A stretch of DNA of 64,000 bases from contig NZ_CP119676.1 in the NCBI RefSeq assembly GCF_029318635.1, positions 2,307,001 through 2,371,000 of the forward strand, written 5' to 3'. The position numbers were made by a program, and so were the translations under genes. Of the stretch, positions 17,473-27,363 are shown piece after piece. The notes below the pieces were generated by a model. That model worked only from the letters and a program-made list of their open reading frames with translations. It searched no databases and was not told where the DNA came from. Position 1 is the stretch's first letter, and the number at the start of each line of letters is the position of its first letter. Origin of the DNA: Varunaivibrio sulfuroxidans. Lineage in GTDB: Bacteria > Pseudomonadota > Alphaproteobacteria > Rhodospirillales > Magnetovibrionaceae.

Positions 17473-19404
17473 ATGGTTGCGATTACACTTCCCGACGGCA
17501 ATATCCGTCATTTCGACGGCCCGGTGAGCGGCGCCGACGTCGCCGCCGCCATTGGCCCCGGCCTCGCCAAGGCGGCGCTGGCGGTGCGCGTGGACGGCGA
17601 AATGAAAGACCTGTCCACCGTGTTCGAGACCGACACCGCGCTGTCGATCGTCACCGTGCGGGACGACGACGCCCTGGAGCTGATTCGCCACGATTGCGCC
17701 CACGTTATGGCCGAGGCGGTCAAGGAGCTGTACCCCGACACCCAGGTCACCATCGGCCCGTCCATCGAAAACGGATTTTATTACGACTTCGCCCGCGACG
17801 CGCCGTTCACGCCCGAGGATCTGGAAAAGATCGAGGCGCGCATGGGCGAAATCGTCAAGCGCGACGAGAAAATCAGCCGCGAAGTGTGGGACCGCGACGA
17901 TGCCATCCATTTTTTCAAGGACATGGGCGAACACTACAAGGCCGAAATTATCCAGGACATCCCCGAGGGACAGCAGATCAGCCTGTATCGCCAGGGCGAT
18001 TTCATTGACCTGTGCCGGGGGCCGCACCTGCCCAGCACGGCGAAATTGGGCAAGGCTTTCAAGTTGATGAAGCTGGCCGGGGCTTATTGGCGCGGCGACG
18101 CCCGCAACGCCATGCTGCAACGCATCTACGGTACCGCCTGGGCCAACGAAAAGCAGTTGAAGGCCTACCTGCACATGCTGGAGGAGGCGGAAAAACGCGA
18201 CCATCGCAAGCTGGGCCGCGAGATGGACCTGTTCCACCAGCAAGAAGAAGCCCAAGGCGGCGTCTTCTGGCATCCCAAGGGCTGGACCGTGTACCGCAAG
18301 TTGCAGGACTATATCCGCGCCCGCCTGGAGCGGGCCGATTATGTCGAGGTCAACACCCCCGAACTGGTCGATCGCAGTCTTTGGGAGGCCTCCGGACATT
18401 GGGAAAAATTCCGCGAAAACATGTTCACCTCGGAAGTTGAGGACAAGGTGCTGGCGATCAAACCGATGAATTGCCCATGCCACGTCCAAATTTTCCGCCA
18501 GGGCATCAAAAGCTATCGCGACCTGCCGCTGCGCATGGCCGAATTCGGTTCGTGCCATCGCTATGAGCCCTCGGGGGCGCTCCATGGCTTGATGCGGGTG
18601 CGCGCCTTCACTCAGGACGACGCCCATATTTTTTGCGCCGAGGACGACATTACCTCGGAAACCCAGGCGTTTTGCGAGCTGTTGCTGAGCGTCTATAAGG
18701 ACCTCGGCTTCGACGAGGTTCGGGTCAAGTTTTCCGATCGCCCGCAGACCCGCGCCGGGTCGGACGAAACCTGGGACAAGGCGGAAGCCGCCCTGAAGGA
18801 AGCGACCGAGGCGGCGGGGCTGGATTGGACCTTGAATCCCGGTGAGGGGGCGTTTTACGGCCCCAAACTGGAATTCGTGCTGCGCGACGCGATCGGACGC
18901 GATTGGCAGTGCGGCACCTTGCAGGTCGATTTCGTGCTGCCCGAACGGTTGGATGCGGCGTACATCGGCGAGGACGGCGAGCGTCACCGTCCGGTGATGC
19001 TCCACCGCGCTATTTTAGGCACGTTCGAGCGCTTCTTAGGGATCTTGATCGAAAACACCGCCGGGCGCTTCCCGCTGTGGCTGGCCCCGGTTCAGGTCGT
19101 GGTGGCGACGATCACCTCCGACGCCGATGCCTACGCCGGCGACGTTTTCGCGCGCTTGAAAGAGGCGGGGCTGCGCGCCGAATTGGATGTGCGCAACGAA
19201 AAAATCAACTACAAGGTTCGTGAGCACTCCCACGCCAAGGTTCCGGTGATGTTGGTCGTCGGCAAGCGCGAAGCCGAGGAAACGGCCGTGGCGATGCGTC
19301 GCCTTGGCGGGAAAACCCAAGAAGTTCTTGCGCTCCAAGAGGCAATTGATATCCTTAAAGACGAGGCGCGCGCTCCCCATGAACGCGCGGCGGCCCTGTC
19401 GTAG
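17473..19404 (+). CDS. thrS: Threonyl-tRNA synthetase
   Basis: 643 residues, the full bacterial length. The N-terminal TGS domain occupies ~1-62 ([20 protein letters not shown]). The editing domain follows, with [16 protein letters not shown] at ~75. The class II catalytic core has [16 protein letters not shown], the zinc-binding Cys in [10 protein letters not shown], and the later His residues in [11 protein letters not shown] and [12 protein letters not shown]. The anticodon-binding domain lies after ~540. It makes Thr-tRNA in the cytoplasm and is the first gene of the translation cluster thrS-infC-rpmI-rplT-pheST. Confidence 0.97.
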   Translation: MVAITLPDGNIRHFDGPVSGADVAAAIGPGLAKAALAVRVDGEMKDLSTVFETDTALSIVTVRDDDALELIRHDCAHVMAEAVKELYPDTQVTIGPSIENGFYYDFARDAPFTPEDLEKIEARMGEIVKRDEKISREVWDRDDAIHFFKDMGEHYKAEIIQDIPEGQQISLYRQGDFIDLCRGPHLPSTAKLGKAFKLMKLAGAYWRGDARNAMLQRIYGTAWANEKQLKAYLHMLEEAEKRDHRKLGREMDLFHQQEEAQGGVFWHPKGWTVYRKLQDYIRARLERADYVEVNTPELVDRSLWEASGHWEKFRENMFTSEVEDKVLAIKPMNCPCHVQIFRQGIKSYRDLPLRMAEFGSCHRYEPSGALHGLMRVRAFTQDDAHIFCAEDDITSETQAFCELLLSVYKDLGFDEVRVKFSDRPQTRAGSDETWDKAEAALKEATEAAGLDWTLNPGEGAFYGPKLEFVLRDAIGRDWQCGTLQVDFVLPERLDAAYIGEDGERHRPVMLHRAILGTFERFLGILIENTAGRFPLWLAPVQVVVATITSDADAYAGDVFARLKEAGLRAELDVRNEKINYKVREHSHAKVPVMLVVGKREAEETAVAMRRLGGKTQEVLALQEAIDILKDEARAPHERAAALS

Positions 19405-19618
19405 GCGCCGGGCGGAGGGGGCCGTATTAAAAAAAACACCAGGGACCTACCCAGGCGCTCAGGGATATTCCCGGGCGTTATTGTGGGCAGTGGTCTTTTC
19501 GACAAGGCGTTTCAACGAGACAATGCACCCGCGACGGTGTATATGAAAGGATAAGGGTCGGCGGATTCAATCGGCGGTTGTCGTCGAGGTTGGTTCCGGC
19601 TCAAGTGGATAAAAATTT

Positions 19619-19635
19619 AAGGAGTTTTTCACATA
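19619..19635 (+). promoter_or_regulatory. Ribosome binding site and rare ATA start of infC
   Basis: AAGGAG at 19619-19624, an 8-base spacer TTTTTCAC, then ATA. The strong Shine-Dalgarno compensates for a rare initiator triplet and fits autogenous control by IF-3. Confidence 0.8.
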
Positions 19636-20169
19636 GCACGCCCGCCGTTCAACCAACCGCCGGCCCAAAAAGGCCCGCGGGTCAACCGTCAAATCACCGC
19701 CTCCACCGTCCGGGTTATCGGACCGGAAGCCGAAAATTTTGGCGTCATTACCGTCGATGAAGCGCTGCGCAAGGCCGAGGAGGTCGGTCTCGATTTGGTC
19801 GAGATTTCCCCCAATGCCGAGCCGCCCGTCTGCAAGGTCCTCGATTACGGGAAATTCAAGTACGAGGAACAGAAAAAACGCAACGAAGCGAAGAAAAAGC
19901 AGAAAGTCATCGAAGTCAAAGAGATCAAGATGCGCCCCGGAATCGATATTCACGATTACGAGGTGAAGATGCGCAACGCACGCAGATTTCTGGACAATGG
20001 CGATAAGGTCAAAGTGACCTTGCGTTTTCGTGGGCGGGAGATGGCGCATCAAAATCTCGGCATGGATGTTCTCAACCGCGTTCGCGATGAGCTGGGCGAG
20101 ATCACCAAGGTCGAGCAATTTCCCAAGATGGAAGGCCGCATGATGGTGATGGTCCTCGCCCCTAAGTAA
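19633..20169 (+). CDS. infC: Translation initiation factor IF-3, starting with ATA
   Basis: 178 codons encoding IF-3, which prevents premature 50S joining and proofreads the start codon. The N-terminal domain begins [20 protein letters not shown] and carries [19 protein letters not shown]. The linker is rich in Lys ([14 protein letters not shown]) and the C-terminal domain has [12 protein letters not shown]. No ATG, GTG or TTG fits the known N-terminus. ATA at 19633-19635 sits 8 bases after a perfect AAGGAG (19619-19624) and gives the right length. Non-AUG starts of infC (AUU in E. coli) let IF-3 repress its own translation, so the same control is likely here. A start further in, for example GTG 19795, would remove the N-domain. 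Confidence 0.93.
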   Translation: MARPPFNQPPAQKGPRVNRQITASTVRVIGPEAENFGVITVDEALRKAEEVGLDLVEISPNAEPPVCKVLDYGKFKYEEQKKRNEAKKKQKVIEVKEIKMRPGIDIHDYEVKMRNARRFLDNGDKVKVTLRFRGREMAHQNLGMDVLNRVRDELGEITKVEQFPKMEGRMMVMVLAPK

Positions 20170-20318
20170 GGCGCGTGGTCCTCATTTGTCGTTTTGGGCA
20201 TCGTTGGATGTTGGGTGCGTGGCGTTTTTAGGCGTCGTCGCGCCGGGCCGCGGGGGCGGGCGCGGCTGTCGCCCATTTTATCCCGCTCGATGTATATGTC
20301 CCTTGCAGGATATCGCCC

Positions 20319-20347
20319 TTGCATTTGCGGGTTGGCTTGGCTATAAC
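20319..20347 (+). promoter_or_regulatory. Predicted promoter of rpmI-rplT
   Basis: TTGCAT (20319-20324), 17-bp spacer, TATAAC (20342-20347). It lies within the 361-bp gap between infC and rpmI, about 180 bp before rpmI. The long leader would leave room for control by ribosomal protein L20, as known in other bacteria, but I could not define the fold. I see no gene in this gap. Confidence 0.5.
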
Positions 20348-20530
20348 CCACCGTCTTCCCGCGCGGCGTATCCCGCCCCGGCGGGGGGTCGCCCGAACGA
20401 GCGGTCCGGCAGGGCATGCCCAGCCGCTCAAAAGCTTAGCGTCGCCCCGGCGTCTCGCGAATATTTTTTCTTTAGTGGAAATTTTAATGTTCGCGGGAGG
20501 GTCGGGGTTTCATGAAAAGGATCAAGCAAA

Positions 20531-20728
20531 ATGCCCAAGTTGAAGACAAAATCGAGCGCGAAGAAGCGTTTTCGTCTTACCGGAACAGGCAAAGTGCGCG
20601 CCGCGGTCGCTTTCAAGCGCCACGGCATGCGTAAGCGTCCGCAGAAAATGAAGCGCAAGGCGCGCGGCACCATGATCCTTTGTGATCAGGACGCCCGCAT
20701 CGTCAAGTCGTATATGCCGAACGCCTAA
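20531..20728 (+). CDS. rpmI: Ribosomal protein bL35
   Basis: 65 residues, strongly basic, with the typical start [20 protein letters not shown] and [19 protein letters not shown] in the middle. It is a component of the 50S subunit. It is followed after 37 bp by rplT, the conserved order. No peculiarities. Confidence 0.97.
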   Translation: MPKLKTKSSAKKRFRLTGTGKVRAAVAFKRHGMRKRPQKMKRKARGTMILCDQDARIVKSYMPNA

Positions 20729-20765
20729 ATCTTGCCCGTATTCAGATCAAGCCGGAGAAACGCTT

Positions 20766-21131
20766 ATGTCCCGCGTTAAAAGAGGCGTCACCACCCACGC
20801 CCGTCACAAGAAAATCATCCAGCTGGCCAGCGGTTATCGCGGCCGCAACAGCACCAATTTTCGCATCGCGGTGGAAAAGGTCGAAAAGGCGCTGCAATAC
20901 GCCTATCGCGATCGGCGCACCCGTAAGCGGGATTTTCGCTCGTTGTGGATACAGCGCATCAACGCGGGCGCCCGCCTGCATGGCCTGAATTATTCGCAAT
21001 TTATGAACGGTCTGCTCAAGGCGGAAATCGCGCTCGACCGTAAGGTGCTCGCCGATCTGGCGGTACGCGAGCCGGAGGCCTTTAAAAGCCTGGTCGATCA
21101 GGCCCGGGCCGCTCTCGCGAAAAACGCATAA
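20766..21131 (+). CDS. rplT: Ribosomal protein bL20
   Basis: 121 residues starting [20 protein letters not shown], with [20 protein letters not shown] and the C-terminal globular domain ([19 protein letters not shown]). It is an assembly protein of the 50S subunit and, in other bacteria, translational repressor of its operon. A Shine-Dalgarno-like GGAG lies 8 bases upstream of the start at 20766. It is followed by a terminator-like hairpin before pheS. Confidence 0.97.
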   Translation: MSRVKRGVTTHARHKKIIQLASGYRGRNSTNFRIAVEKVEKALQYAYRDRRTRKRDFRSLWIQRINAGARLHGLNYSQFMNGLLKAEIALDRKVLADLAVREPEAFKSLVDQARAALAKNA

Positions 21132-21180
21132 ACGGACGATTCGCACCCTGTTTTAAGGGGTGAGGACGATGACGTTGAGA

Positions 21181-21212
21181 GGGGGGGCTTTGGGCCTCCC
21201 CTTTTGTCTTGT
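21181..21212 (+). terminator. Terminator/attenuator hairpin between rplT and pheS
   Basis: GGGGGGGC (21181-21188), TTTGG loop, GCCTCCCC (21194-21201) with one G-T pair, followed by TTTTGTCTTGTT. It lies 50 bp after rplT and 26 bp before the pheS start. It could end the ribosomal transcript partially or act as an attenuator of pheST. I see no phenylalanine-rich leader peptide. Confidence 0.65.
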
Positions 21213-21237
21213 TCGGCGCATTTTTAAGGACGTGGGG

Positions 21238-22317
21238 GTGAGTGTGGAAGATATTGAAACGTTGAAGGCCGAGATATTGGCGAGCGTCGCCGGAGCGGAA
21301 AATTTGGCCGCATTGGAAGAGGTGCGCATCGCCGTCCTCGGAAAAAAAGGTCGGCTGACGGCGCTCATGAAAACCTTAGGCGCTATGGGCCCCGAGGAAC
21401 GCAAGGCCGCCGGGCAGGCGCTCAACGTCCTTAAAAATGAAATCGCGGGCGCCTTGGACGCCCGCAAGGAAACCTTGGCGCGTGCGGCGCTGGAAGAGCG
21501 CCTGATGGCCGAGGCCATCGACGTCACCCTGCCGCCCCGCCCGGAACGTCAAGGCTCCGTGCATCCGATCAGCCAGACCATCGACGAGGTCGTGGCGATT
21601 TTTGGGGAGATGGGCTTCACCGTCGCCGAAGGGCCGGAGATCGAGGACGATTGGCACAATTTCACCGCCCTCAACATCCCCCTCGATCATCCTGCGCGAC
21701 AGGAATTGGACACCTTTTATTTCGCCGGCCCCGTCGAAGACCGCAAGGTCCTGCGCACGCACACCTCGCCGGTTCAGATTCGCACGATGGTGGAAACCAA
21801 GGGTCCGGTGCGCATCATCGTTCCCGGGCGCACCTATCGTTGCGATTACGACGCCACCCATTCGCCGATGTTCCATCAGGTCGAAGGCCTGCTGATCGAT
21901 AAAACCACTCACATGGGCCATCTCAAAGGCTGTCTGACCGATTTTTGCCGCGCCTATTTCGGTATCGACGACCTGCCCGCACGGTTCCGCCCCAGCTATT
22001 TTCCGTTTACCGAACCGTCGGCGGAAATGGACATCGGTTGCACCCGCGCAGGGGGCGAATTTAAGATCGGCCACGGCGACGATTGGATGGAAATTTTGGG
22101 CTGTGGCATGGTCAATCCCAAGGTCCTGGAAAATTGTGGGATCGACCCCGACGTGTATCAGGGCTTCGCCTTCGGCATGGGATTGGAGCGTATCGCGATG
22201 CTGAAGTATGGGATCCCCGATTTGCGGACCTTTTACGAGTCCGATTTGCGGTGGTTGCGCCATTATGGCTTTTCGGCGTTGGACGCGCCGTCGATGGTGG
22301 GGGGGCTGACGCGATGA
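21238..22317 (+). CDS. pheS: Phenylalanyl-tRNA synthetase alpha subunit
   Basis: 359 residues. The start is taken as GTG 21238 ([12 protein letters not shown]), preceded at seven bases by AAGGA. A longer frame exists upstream but passes through the hairpin. The N-terminal coiled coil occupies ~1-90. The class II core begins near [19 protein letters not shown], motif 2 is in [14 protein letters not shown] and motif 3 is [10 protein letters not shown]. It forms the alpha2beta2 enzyme with PheT, whose start overlaps this stop by 4 bp (ATGA), indicating translational coupling. Confidence 0.95.
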   Translation: MSVEDIETLKAEILASVAGAENLAALEEVRIAVLGKKGRLTALMKTLGAMGPEERKAAGQALNVLKNEIAGALDARKETLARAALEERLMAEAIDVTLPPRPERQGSVHPISQTIDEVVAIFGEMGFTVAEGPEIEDDWHNFTALNIPLDHPARQELDTFYFAGPVEDRKVLRTHTSPVQIRTMVETKGPVRIIVPGRTYRCDYDATHSPMFHQVEGLLIDKTTHMGHLKGCLTDFCRAYFGIDDLPARFRPSYFPFTEPSAEMDIGCTRAGGEFKIGHGDDWMEILGCGMVNPKVLENCGIDPDVYQGFAFGMGLERIAMLKYGIPDLRTFYESDLRWLRHYGFSALDAPSMVGGLTR

Positions 22318-24722
22318 AATTCACCTTGTCGTGGCTGAAGGAACATCTGGAAACACAGGCGTCTCTTGAGGAAATCACCGATCGGCTGACTATGTTGGGC
22401 CTTGAGCTTGAGGGCGTCGTCGATCGCGCCCAGGGTCTGGAAGATTTCGTCGTCGCCCACGTCGTGCGCGCCGAGAAGCATCCCAACGCCGACAAATTGC
22501 AGGTCTGCACCGTGGATACGGGCCGCGAGGCGCTGCAGGTCGTTTGTGGCGCGCCAAACGCACGGGCGGGAATGAAGGGCGTTTTCGCCGCTTCGGGGAT
22601 GGCCATTCCGGGCACCGGGATTGTCTTGAAAAAGGCCGAAATTCGTGGGGTTGAGAGCAACGGCATGCTGCTGTCGGAACGCGAAATGGGCCTGTCCGAC
22701 GCCCACGACGGCATCGTCGATTTGTCCGCCGACGCGCCGGTTGGCGCGCGCGCCGTCGATGTTATGGGCTTGGCCGATCCGGTGATCGACATCGCCGTCA
22801 CGCCCAATCGCGGCGATTGCCTAAGCGTGCGCGGCGTTGCGCGCGATCTTGCCGCCTCGGGTTTGGGGAAACTCAAGGCGATCGCGGACGATCCGGTTCC
22901 GGGTATGTTCGAAAGCCCCGTTGCGGTGCGTTTGGATTTCCCTTCCGCCGCCGCCGCCGCTTGCCCCTATTTCGTCGGCAGGATGGTACGTGGGGTAAAT
23001 AACGGCCCCAGTCCGAAATGGCTACGCGCGCGCCTGGAAGCGATCGGGCTGCGCCCGATTTCGGCCCTGGTCGATATCACCAATTTGATGACGTTCGAGT
23101 ACGGCCGTCCCCTCCATGTTTTCGATGCCGATAAGGTCGAGGGCGGGCTTACGGCGCGTCTGGCGCGAAACGGGGAGAGCCTGAAGGCTTTGGACGGCAA
23201 GACCTATGCGCTCGACGACACGATGACGGTGATCGCCGATGCGCGTGGACCCGCAGCCCTTGGCGGCGTGATCGGCGGCGAGGAAACCGGGTGCGCCGAG
23301 GGCACGGTTAATGTGTTTATCGAATCGGCGCTGTTCGATCCCGTGCGCACGGCGACGACGGGACGCAAACTGAACGTGATGAGCGACGCGCGTTATCGTT
23401 TCGAACGTGGGATCGATCAAGCGTTCGCCATCGACGGTATGGAAATCGCGACTCGTTTGATTTTGGATTTGTGCGGCGGCGAGCCCTCGCAAAACATCGT
23501 CGCGGGGGCCGAACCGTCGTGGCGGCGCACAATCGCCTTTCGTCCGCAAAAAATAAAAACATTGGCCGGGGTCGATGTCCCGTCGGGCGACGTGCATCGT
23601 ATTTTGACGGTGTTGGGCTTTGTCGTTTTTGACGAAGACGAGGCCGTCTTGCGTGTCGATGTTCCGTCGTGGCGCGGAGATATCGTCGGCGAGGCTTGCT
23701 TGGTGGAAGAAGTGGTTCGCGTCTTCGGCTACGACCATATTCCGACGACCCCGCTTAGGCGGGAAAGCGATTTGCCGGAGACGGCGATGAGCGCGCAGCA
23801 GATGCGGCGCACTTCGGCTCGGCGCACCCTGGCCGCGCGCGGACTGAACGAGGCGGTAAGCTATTCGTTCATGGCGGCGAAGGACGCCGATTTGTTCGGC
23901 GGCGTGGCGTCTTCCGTGCGCTTGGTCAATCCGATTTCATCGGACTTGGATGTTATGCGCCCGTCGATCGCGCCCAACTTACTCGCCGCGATCGGGCGTA
24001 ACGACGCGCGGGGCGTTCCCAACGGGGCGATGTTCGAAGTCGGACCCCAATTTTCCGGCGACGCGCCCGACGAACAAACGGTCGTGGCCACGGCTCTGCG
24101 CGCCGGACAAAGTGGGGCTTCGCATTGGGCGCGCGCCGTGCGCCCGGTGGACGCCTTCGACGCCAAGGCCGACGCCCTGGCGGTGCTGGGCGCGTTGGGC
24201 GTGGCGGTAGACAACCTACAAACGCTGGACGGCGCGCCGTCGTGGTATCATCCCGGCCGTTCGGGGCGGCTTTGCCTTGGGCCGAAGAATGTCCTGGCGG
24301 TCTTTGGCGAACTGCACCCCGGCGTCCTCAAGGCAATGGACGTTCGCGGCCCGGTCGTGGCGACGGAAATCTTTATCGATAGTGTTCCCCTGCCCAAGAA
24401 AAAACAGGGTGCGCGCCGTGCGTTGCTCAAACCGTCGCCGTTTCAGCCCGTGGATCGCGATTTCGCCTTCGTCGTCGATCTTGGGGTTCCGGCGCAAGAT
24501 ATCGTGCGGGCGGTTAAGGGCGTCGATAGGGCGTTGATCGCGGAGGTCGGCGTGTTTGACGTCTTCACCGGCCCGGCGCTGGGCGAGGGCAAGAAATCGC
24601 TCGCCGTGCGCGTGACCCTGCAGCCCTATGAGAGAACCCTGACGGAGGACGATATCGACGCCATCAGCGCGCGGATCGTCGCCGTTGTGGCGAAGAACAC
24701 CGATGGCGTTTTAAGGGCATAG
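22314..24722 (+). CDS. pheT: Phenylalanyl-tRNA synthetase beta subunit
   Basis: 802 residues, usual length. The tRNA-binding domain lies at ~39-150 ([20 protein letters not shown]). B3/B4 editing follows ([20 protein letters not shown]), then B5 ([20 protein letters not shown]), the core ([17 protein letters not shown]) and the C-terminal anticodon-binding fold ([18 protein letters not shown]). The start ATG overlaps the pheS stop. It completes Phe-tRNA synthetase and a strong terminator follows 56 bp after its stop. Confidence 0.96.
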   Translation: MKFTLSWLKEHLETQASLEEITDRLTMLGLELEGVVDRAQGLEDFVVAHVVRAEKHPNADKLQVCTVDTGREALQVVCGAPNARAGMKGVFAASGMAIPGTGIVLKKAEIRGVESNGMLLSEREMGLSDAHDGIVDLSADAPVGARAVDVMGLADPVIDIAVTPNRGDCLSVRGVARDLAASGLGKLKAIADDPVPGMFESPVAVRLDFPSAAAAACPYFVGRMVRGVNNGPSPKWLRARLEAIGLRPISALVDITNLMTFEYGRPLHVFDADKVEGGLTARLARNGESLKALDGKTYALDDTMTVIADARGPAALGGVIGGEETGCAEGTVNVFIESALFDPVRTATTGRKLNVMSDARYRFERGIDQAFAIDGMEIATRLILDLCGGEPSQNIVAGAEPSWRRTIAFRPQKIKTLAGVDVPSGDVHRILTVLGFVVFDEDEAVLRVDVPSWRGDIVGEACLVEEVVRVFGYDHIPTTPLRRESDLPETAMSAQQMRRTSARRTLAARGLNEAVSYSFMAAKDADLFGGVASSVRLVNPISSDLDVMRPSIAPNLLAAIGRNDARGVPNGAMFEVGPQFSGDAPDEQTVVATALRAGQSGASHWARAVRPVDAFDAKADALAVLGALGVAVDNLQTLDGAPSWYHPGRSGRLCLGPKNVLAVFGELHPGVLKAMDVRGPVVATEIFIDSVPLPKKKQGARRALLKPSPFQPVDRDFAFVVDLGVPAQDIVRAVKGVDRALIAEVGVFDVFTGPALGEGKKSLAVRVTLQPYERTLTEDDIDAISARIVAVVAKNTDGVLRA

Positions 24723-24777
24723 CCGCGGTCCGCGATGGGTGCGGGCGCCATGACGGCGCCATGATGGCAAGGCTTTT

Positions 24778-24810
24778 CAAGGGGCGCGCGAGCGCCCCTT
24801 GTTTCTTGTT
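24778..24810 (+). terminator. Rho-independent terminator of pheST
   Basis: CAAGGGGCGC (24778-24787), GCGA loop, GCGCCCCTTG (24792-24801), then TTTCTTGTT. A perfect 10-bp stem 56 bp after pheT. Confidence 0.85.
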
Positions 24811-25252
24811 GTGAAAACAATACCTTACAGATACCGTTGTTTTTTCACGCCGGGGCCGCCCGACGCGTGAACGCGGGATTCGCGATTGAAATTTTATTAT
24901 GCAAAAGAATTTGAATTTCACAGTTAATGTTATCACATGTAAGGCGCACGCAGCGACAGGGCTCGTGAATCTTGAGCGATTCAAGAGCCTTGGACTGTCT
25001 AAAAAGAGTTAAAATGAATCCGAAGGCTAAGGAAACAGGGGGCGTTCCTCGAAATGTCTCGAAGAGTGTGCTTAAGCTAAAAAATTGAAGTAGAAAGCTA
25101 CCTATGGGTTTATTCGCGTGTTTAATTCAGCCGTTGAGCAAAAAAGCGGGTCACGGTGGTGAAGGCCGCGGTCGCGGTTATCGTGGCGGAGATGGTTCCG
25201 CCGTGGATATGCGGCGCCCACACGCCGAAGGGATTTCTTGAGGAGACCAGCA
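24811..25252. other. Gene-poor, relatively AT-rich region upstream of the PAS gene
   Basis: 442 bp without a convincing gene. It holds an AT-rich stretch (24885-24940). A hairpin GGCTC..CTTGA-GCGAT-TCAAG..GAGCC spans 24960-24989. A possible 24-codon frame runs at 25014-25088 (start MNPKAKETGGVPRN) with a weak AAGAG upstream. The region probably contains the promoter of the PAS/MCP pair. The small frame is not supported enough to call a gene. Confidence 0.4.
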
Positions 25253-25780
25253 ATGGGAACAAATGAAAAAAATCTGACCGGGGTCGAGCGTTTTTTTGAC
25301 GATGATGAAATTATCGTCAGCAAGACGGACTTGAAGGGCCGGATTACCTACGCCAATAATATTTTTCTGAAGCTCGCCGATTTCACGGAGAAGGACGTTC
25401 TCGGGCAGCCGCACAGTATCGTGCGCAATCCGACCATGCCCCGGGCCGTTTTTAAATTGCTCTGGGATACTGTGCAGACCGGCAAGGAACTGTTCGCCTA
25501 TGTCGTCAACCGATCGAAAAACGGTGACCACTATTGGGTTATCGCCCATGTCACGCCGAGTTTTGACGCCTCGGGAAATATCACGGGCTACCACTCGAAC
25601 CGTCGCGTCCCCGATCGGCGTATTCTCGACGACACGATCATCCCCCTTTACACATCGTTACTGAGGGAGGAGCAGAAATATGACAACGCCAAGGACGGCC
25701 TCGCGGCGTCCCACGCCATGCTGTTCAACCTGCTAAAAGAAAAAGGAGTTGCGTACGATGAATTCGTCTTCTCTCTCTAA
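25253..25780 (+). CDS. PAS-domain protein, Aer-like sensor half
   Basis: 175 residues starting [20 protein letters not shown], with GAGGAG upstream at a good distance. Residues ~18-125 form a PAS domain of the Aer type ([20 protein letters not shown], then [20 protein letters not shown] and [20 protein letters not shown]). Such domains bind FAD or haem and sense redox or oxygen. A short helical tail follows ([15 protein letters not shown]), without membrane segments or signalling domain. Its last 23 bp overlap the methyl-accepting protein gene, so the two are translated together and probably form a split Aer-like receptor. Ligand not determinable. Confidence 0.85.
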   Translation: MGTNEKNLTGVERFFDDDEIIVSKTDLKGRITYANNIFLKLADFTEKDVLGQPHSIVRNPTMPRAVFKLLWDTVQTGKELFAYVVNRSKNGDHYWVIAHVTPSFDASGNITGYHSNRRVPDRRILDDTIIPLYTSLLREEQKYDNAKDGLAASHAMLFNLLKEKGVAYDEFVFSL

Positions 25781-27065
25781 GGCCTCGTACGCCAGCGCCA
25801 TCACGGCGGGCCTGGCGGTTGTGATGGTGGTCATGGAGATCCTCGGCGGCGTGCGCTCGCTGCCTGTGATCGGGATCGCCTTCTTGGTCATCCTCGGCGG
25901 TCTGGTCGGGGTGTTTTTTCAAAGAAAACTGTCGCAGGAACTCGTGCGCACACGTAACATTTGCCAACGCGTCGATGCTGGCGATTTCGAAGCCCGCCTC
26001 ATCAACTTAAAGGAAGGCGGCGAAATCGGCGCCCTGCAAAAGGCCATTAACGACATGGTCGATCGTTGTGACGCCTATGTCCGCGAATCGGCGGCGTGTC
26101 TGGAATATGTGGCGCAGAACAAGTATTTCCGAAAAATTGCGGAAAAAGGCATGGTCGGCAGTTTCCTGCATGCCTCGCGCCAAGTTAATACCGCGACCGA
26201 CACGATGGCGCGGAAGGTCGCGAACTTTACCGCCGTCGCCGACGACTTCGAAAAGAATATGAACAATGTGGTCGAGACGGTGGCCTCCGCGTCAACCGAA
26301 CTACAGTCCACGGCGCAGGGCATGGAACATACGGCAAGTGAAACCAGTTCGCAGGCGACGAGGGTGGCCGCCGCCGCCGAGGAAGCTTCGAGCAACGTGC
26401 AAACGGTGGCCAGCGCGGCGGAGGAATTGTCCAGCTCGATCAGCGAAATCTCGCGTCAGGTTTCCCAATCGACCCAGATCGCGGGCACCGCGGTGGCCGA
26501 GGTCGATGGCACCAACGCCAAAATTCAGGGCCTCGCCGAGGCCGCCAATAAAATCGGCGAGGTCGTGGCCTTGATCACCGACATCGCCGATCAGACCAAC
26601 CTGCTGGCGCTCAACGCCACCATCGAGGCGGCGCGCGCCGGCGAGGCGGGCAAGGGCTTCGCCGTCGTCGCCTCCGAAGTCAAGAACCTGGCCAACCAGA
26701 CCGCCAAGGCGACCGAGGAAATCGGCGCCCAGATCGGCGGCATCCAGGGGGCCACCCGCGAGGCGGTGGAGGCCATGGGGTCGATCGGCAAAGTCATCGG
26801 AGAGATGAACGAGATCGCCGGTGCGATCGCCGCCGCGGTCGAGGAACAGGGCGCGGCGACCCAGGAAATCGCCCGCAACGTCGAACAGGCCTCCAACGGT
26901 ACGACCGAGGTGACGTCGAATATTTCGAGCGTTACTCAGGCCGCGTCGGAATCCGGCCATGCCGCCGGGCAGGTTCTGGAGGCGGCGAGCGAACTCTCTC
27001 AACAGTCCGAGCGATTGCGTTCGGAAATGGGTAAATTCGTCATCGAGATGCGTAAGGCGATTTAA
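25758..27065 (+). CDS. Methyl-accepting chemotaxis protein, partner of the PAS protein
   Basis: 435 residues. Two closely spaced membrane segments lie at ~12-30 and ~36-54 ([17 protein letters not shown], then [18 protein letters not shown]) with almost no periplasmic loop. A HAMP-like segment follows ([20 protein letters not shown]), then a long coiled coil. The kinase-control tip is typical: [20 protein letters not shown] and [20 protein letters not shown]. There is no C-terminal NWETF pentapeptide. Start ATG 25758 has AAGGAG nine bases upstream inside the PAS gene. The lack of a periplasmic sensor domain implies that it takes its signal from the cytoplasmic PAS partner and drives CheA. A strong terminator follows. 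Confidence 0.92.
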   Translation: MNSSSLSKASYASAITAGLAVVMVVMEILGGVRSLPVIGIAFLVILGGLVGVFFQRKLSQELVRTRNICQRVDAGDFEARLINLKEGGEIGALQKAINDMVDRCDAYVRESAACLEYVAQNKYFRKIAEKGMVGSFLHASRQVNTATDTMARKVANFTAVADDFEKNMNNVVETVASASTELQSTAQGMEHTASETSSQATRVAAAAEEASSNVQTVASAAEELSSSISEISRQVSQSTQIAGTAVAEVDGTNAKIQGLAEAANKIGEVVALITDIADQTNLLALNATIEAARAGEAGKGFAVVASEVKNLANQTAKATEEIGAQIGGIQGATREAVEAMGSIGKVIGEMNEIAGAIAAAVEEQGAATQEIARNVEQASNGTTEVTSNISSVTQAASESGHAAGQVLEAASELSQQSERLRSEMGKFVIEMRKAI

Positions 27066-27140
27066 ACGCCCCACCAAGGCCAGGAGAGACGGTTTCCGAT
27101 CGTTCTTATTCCTCACGGTTTTGGACACCGGCGCGATGGG

Positions 27141-27178
27141 ACGCCCCCCGCTGTACATGCGGGGGGCGTCCTTGTTTC
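27141..27178 (+). terminator. Rho-independent terminator of the chemoreceptor operon
   Basis: ACGCCCCCCGC (27141-27151), TGTACAT loop, GCGGGGGGCGT (27159-27169), then CCTTGTTT. A perfect 11-bp stem 75 bp after the stop. Confidence 0.85.
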
Positions 27179-27363
27179 CACGCACGGGCAAGGGGGGGGG
27201 GACGCCAAGACGATGGAAGGGCGATATCGGAGATTCACGAATCTCGAACAATCTGTTATTCATAATGCATGTGTGATGGATTCGTGGATATTATGCAAAA
27301 GACTGTATGGGCTGTGGCCGGCGCGTCGGCGCCGCGCGCCAAAAGAGTATTGGAGCGCCGGCA

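Noticed and set aside
17353..19005. 550-codon minus-strand frame opposite thrS
   Set aside because: Antisense shadow of thrS; the plus strand encodes the complete synthetase.
20186..20515. Open frame of 109 codons between infC and rpmI
   Set aside because: Low-complexity translation, no start signal, contains the predicted promoter at 20319; taken as non-coding leader.
26301..27263. 320-codon minus-strand frame opposite the chemoreceptor
   Set aside because: Shadow of the alanine-rich signalling domain.
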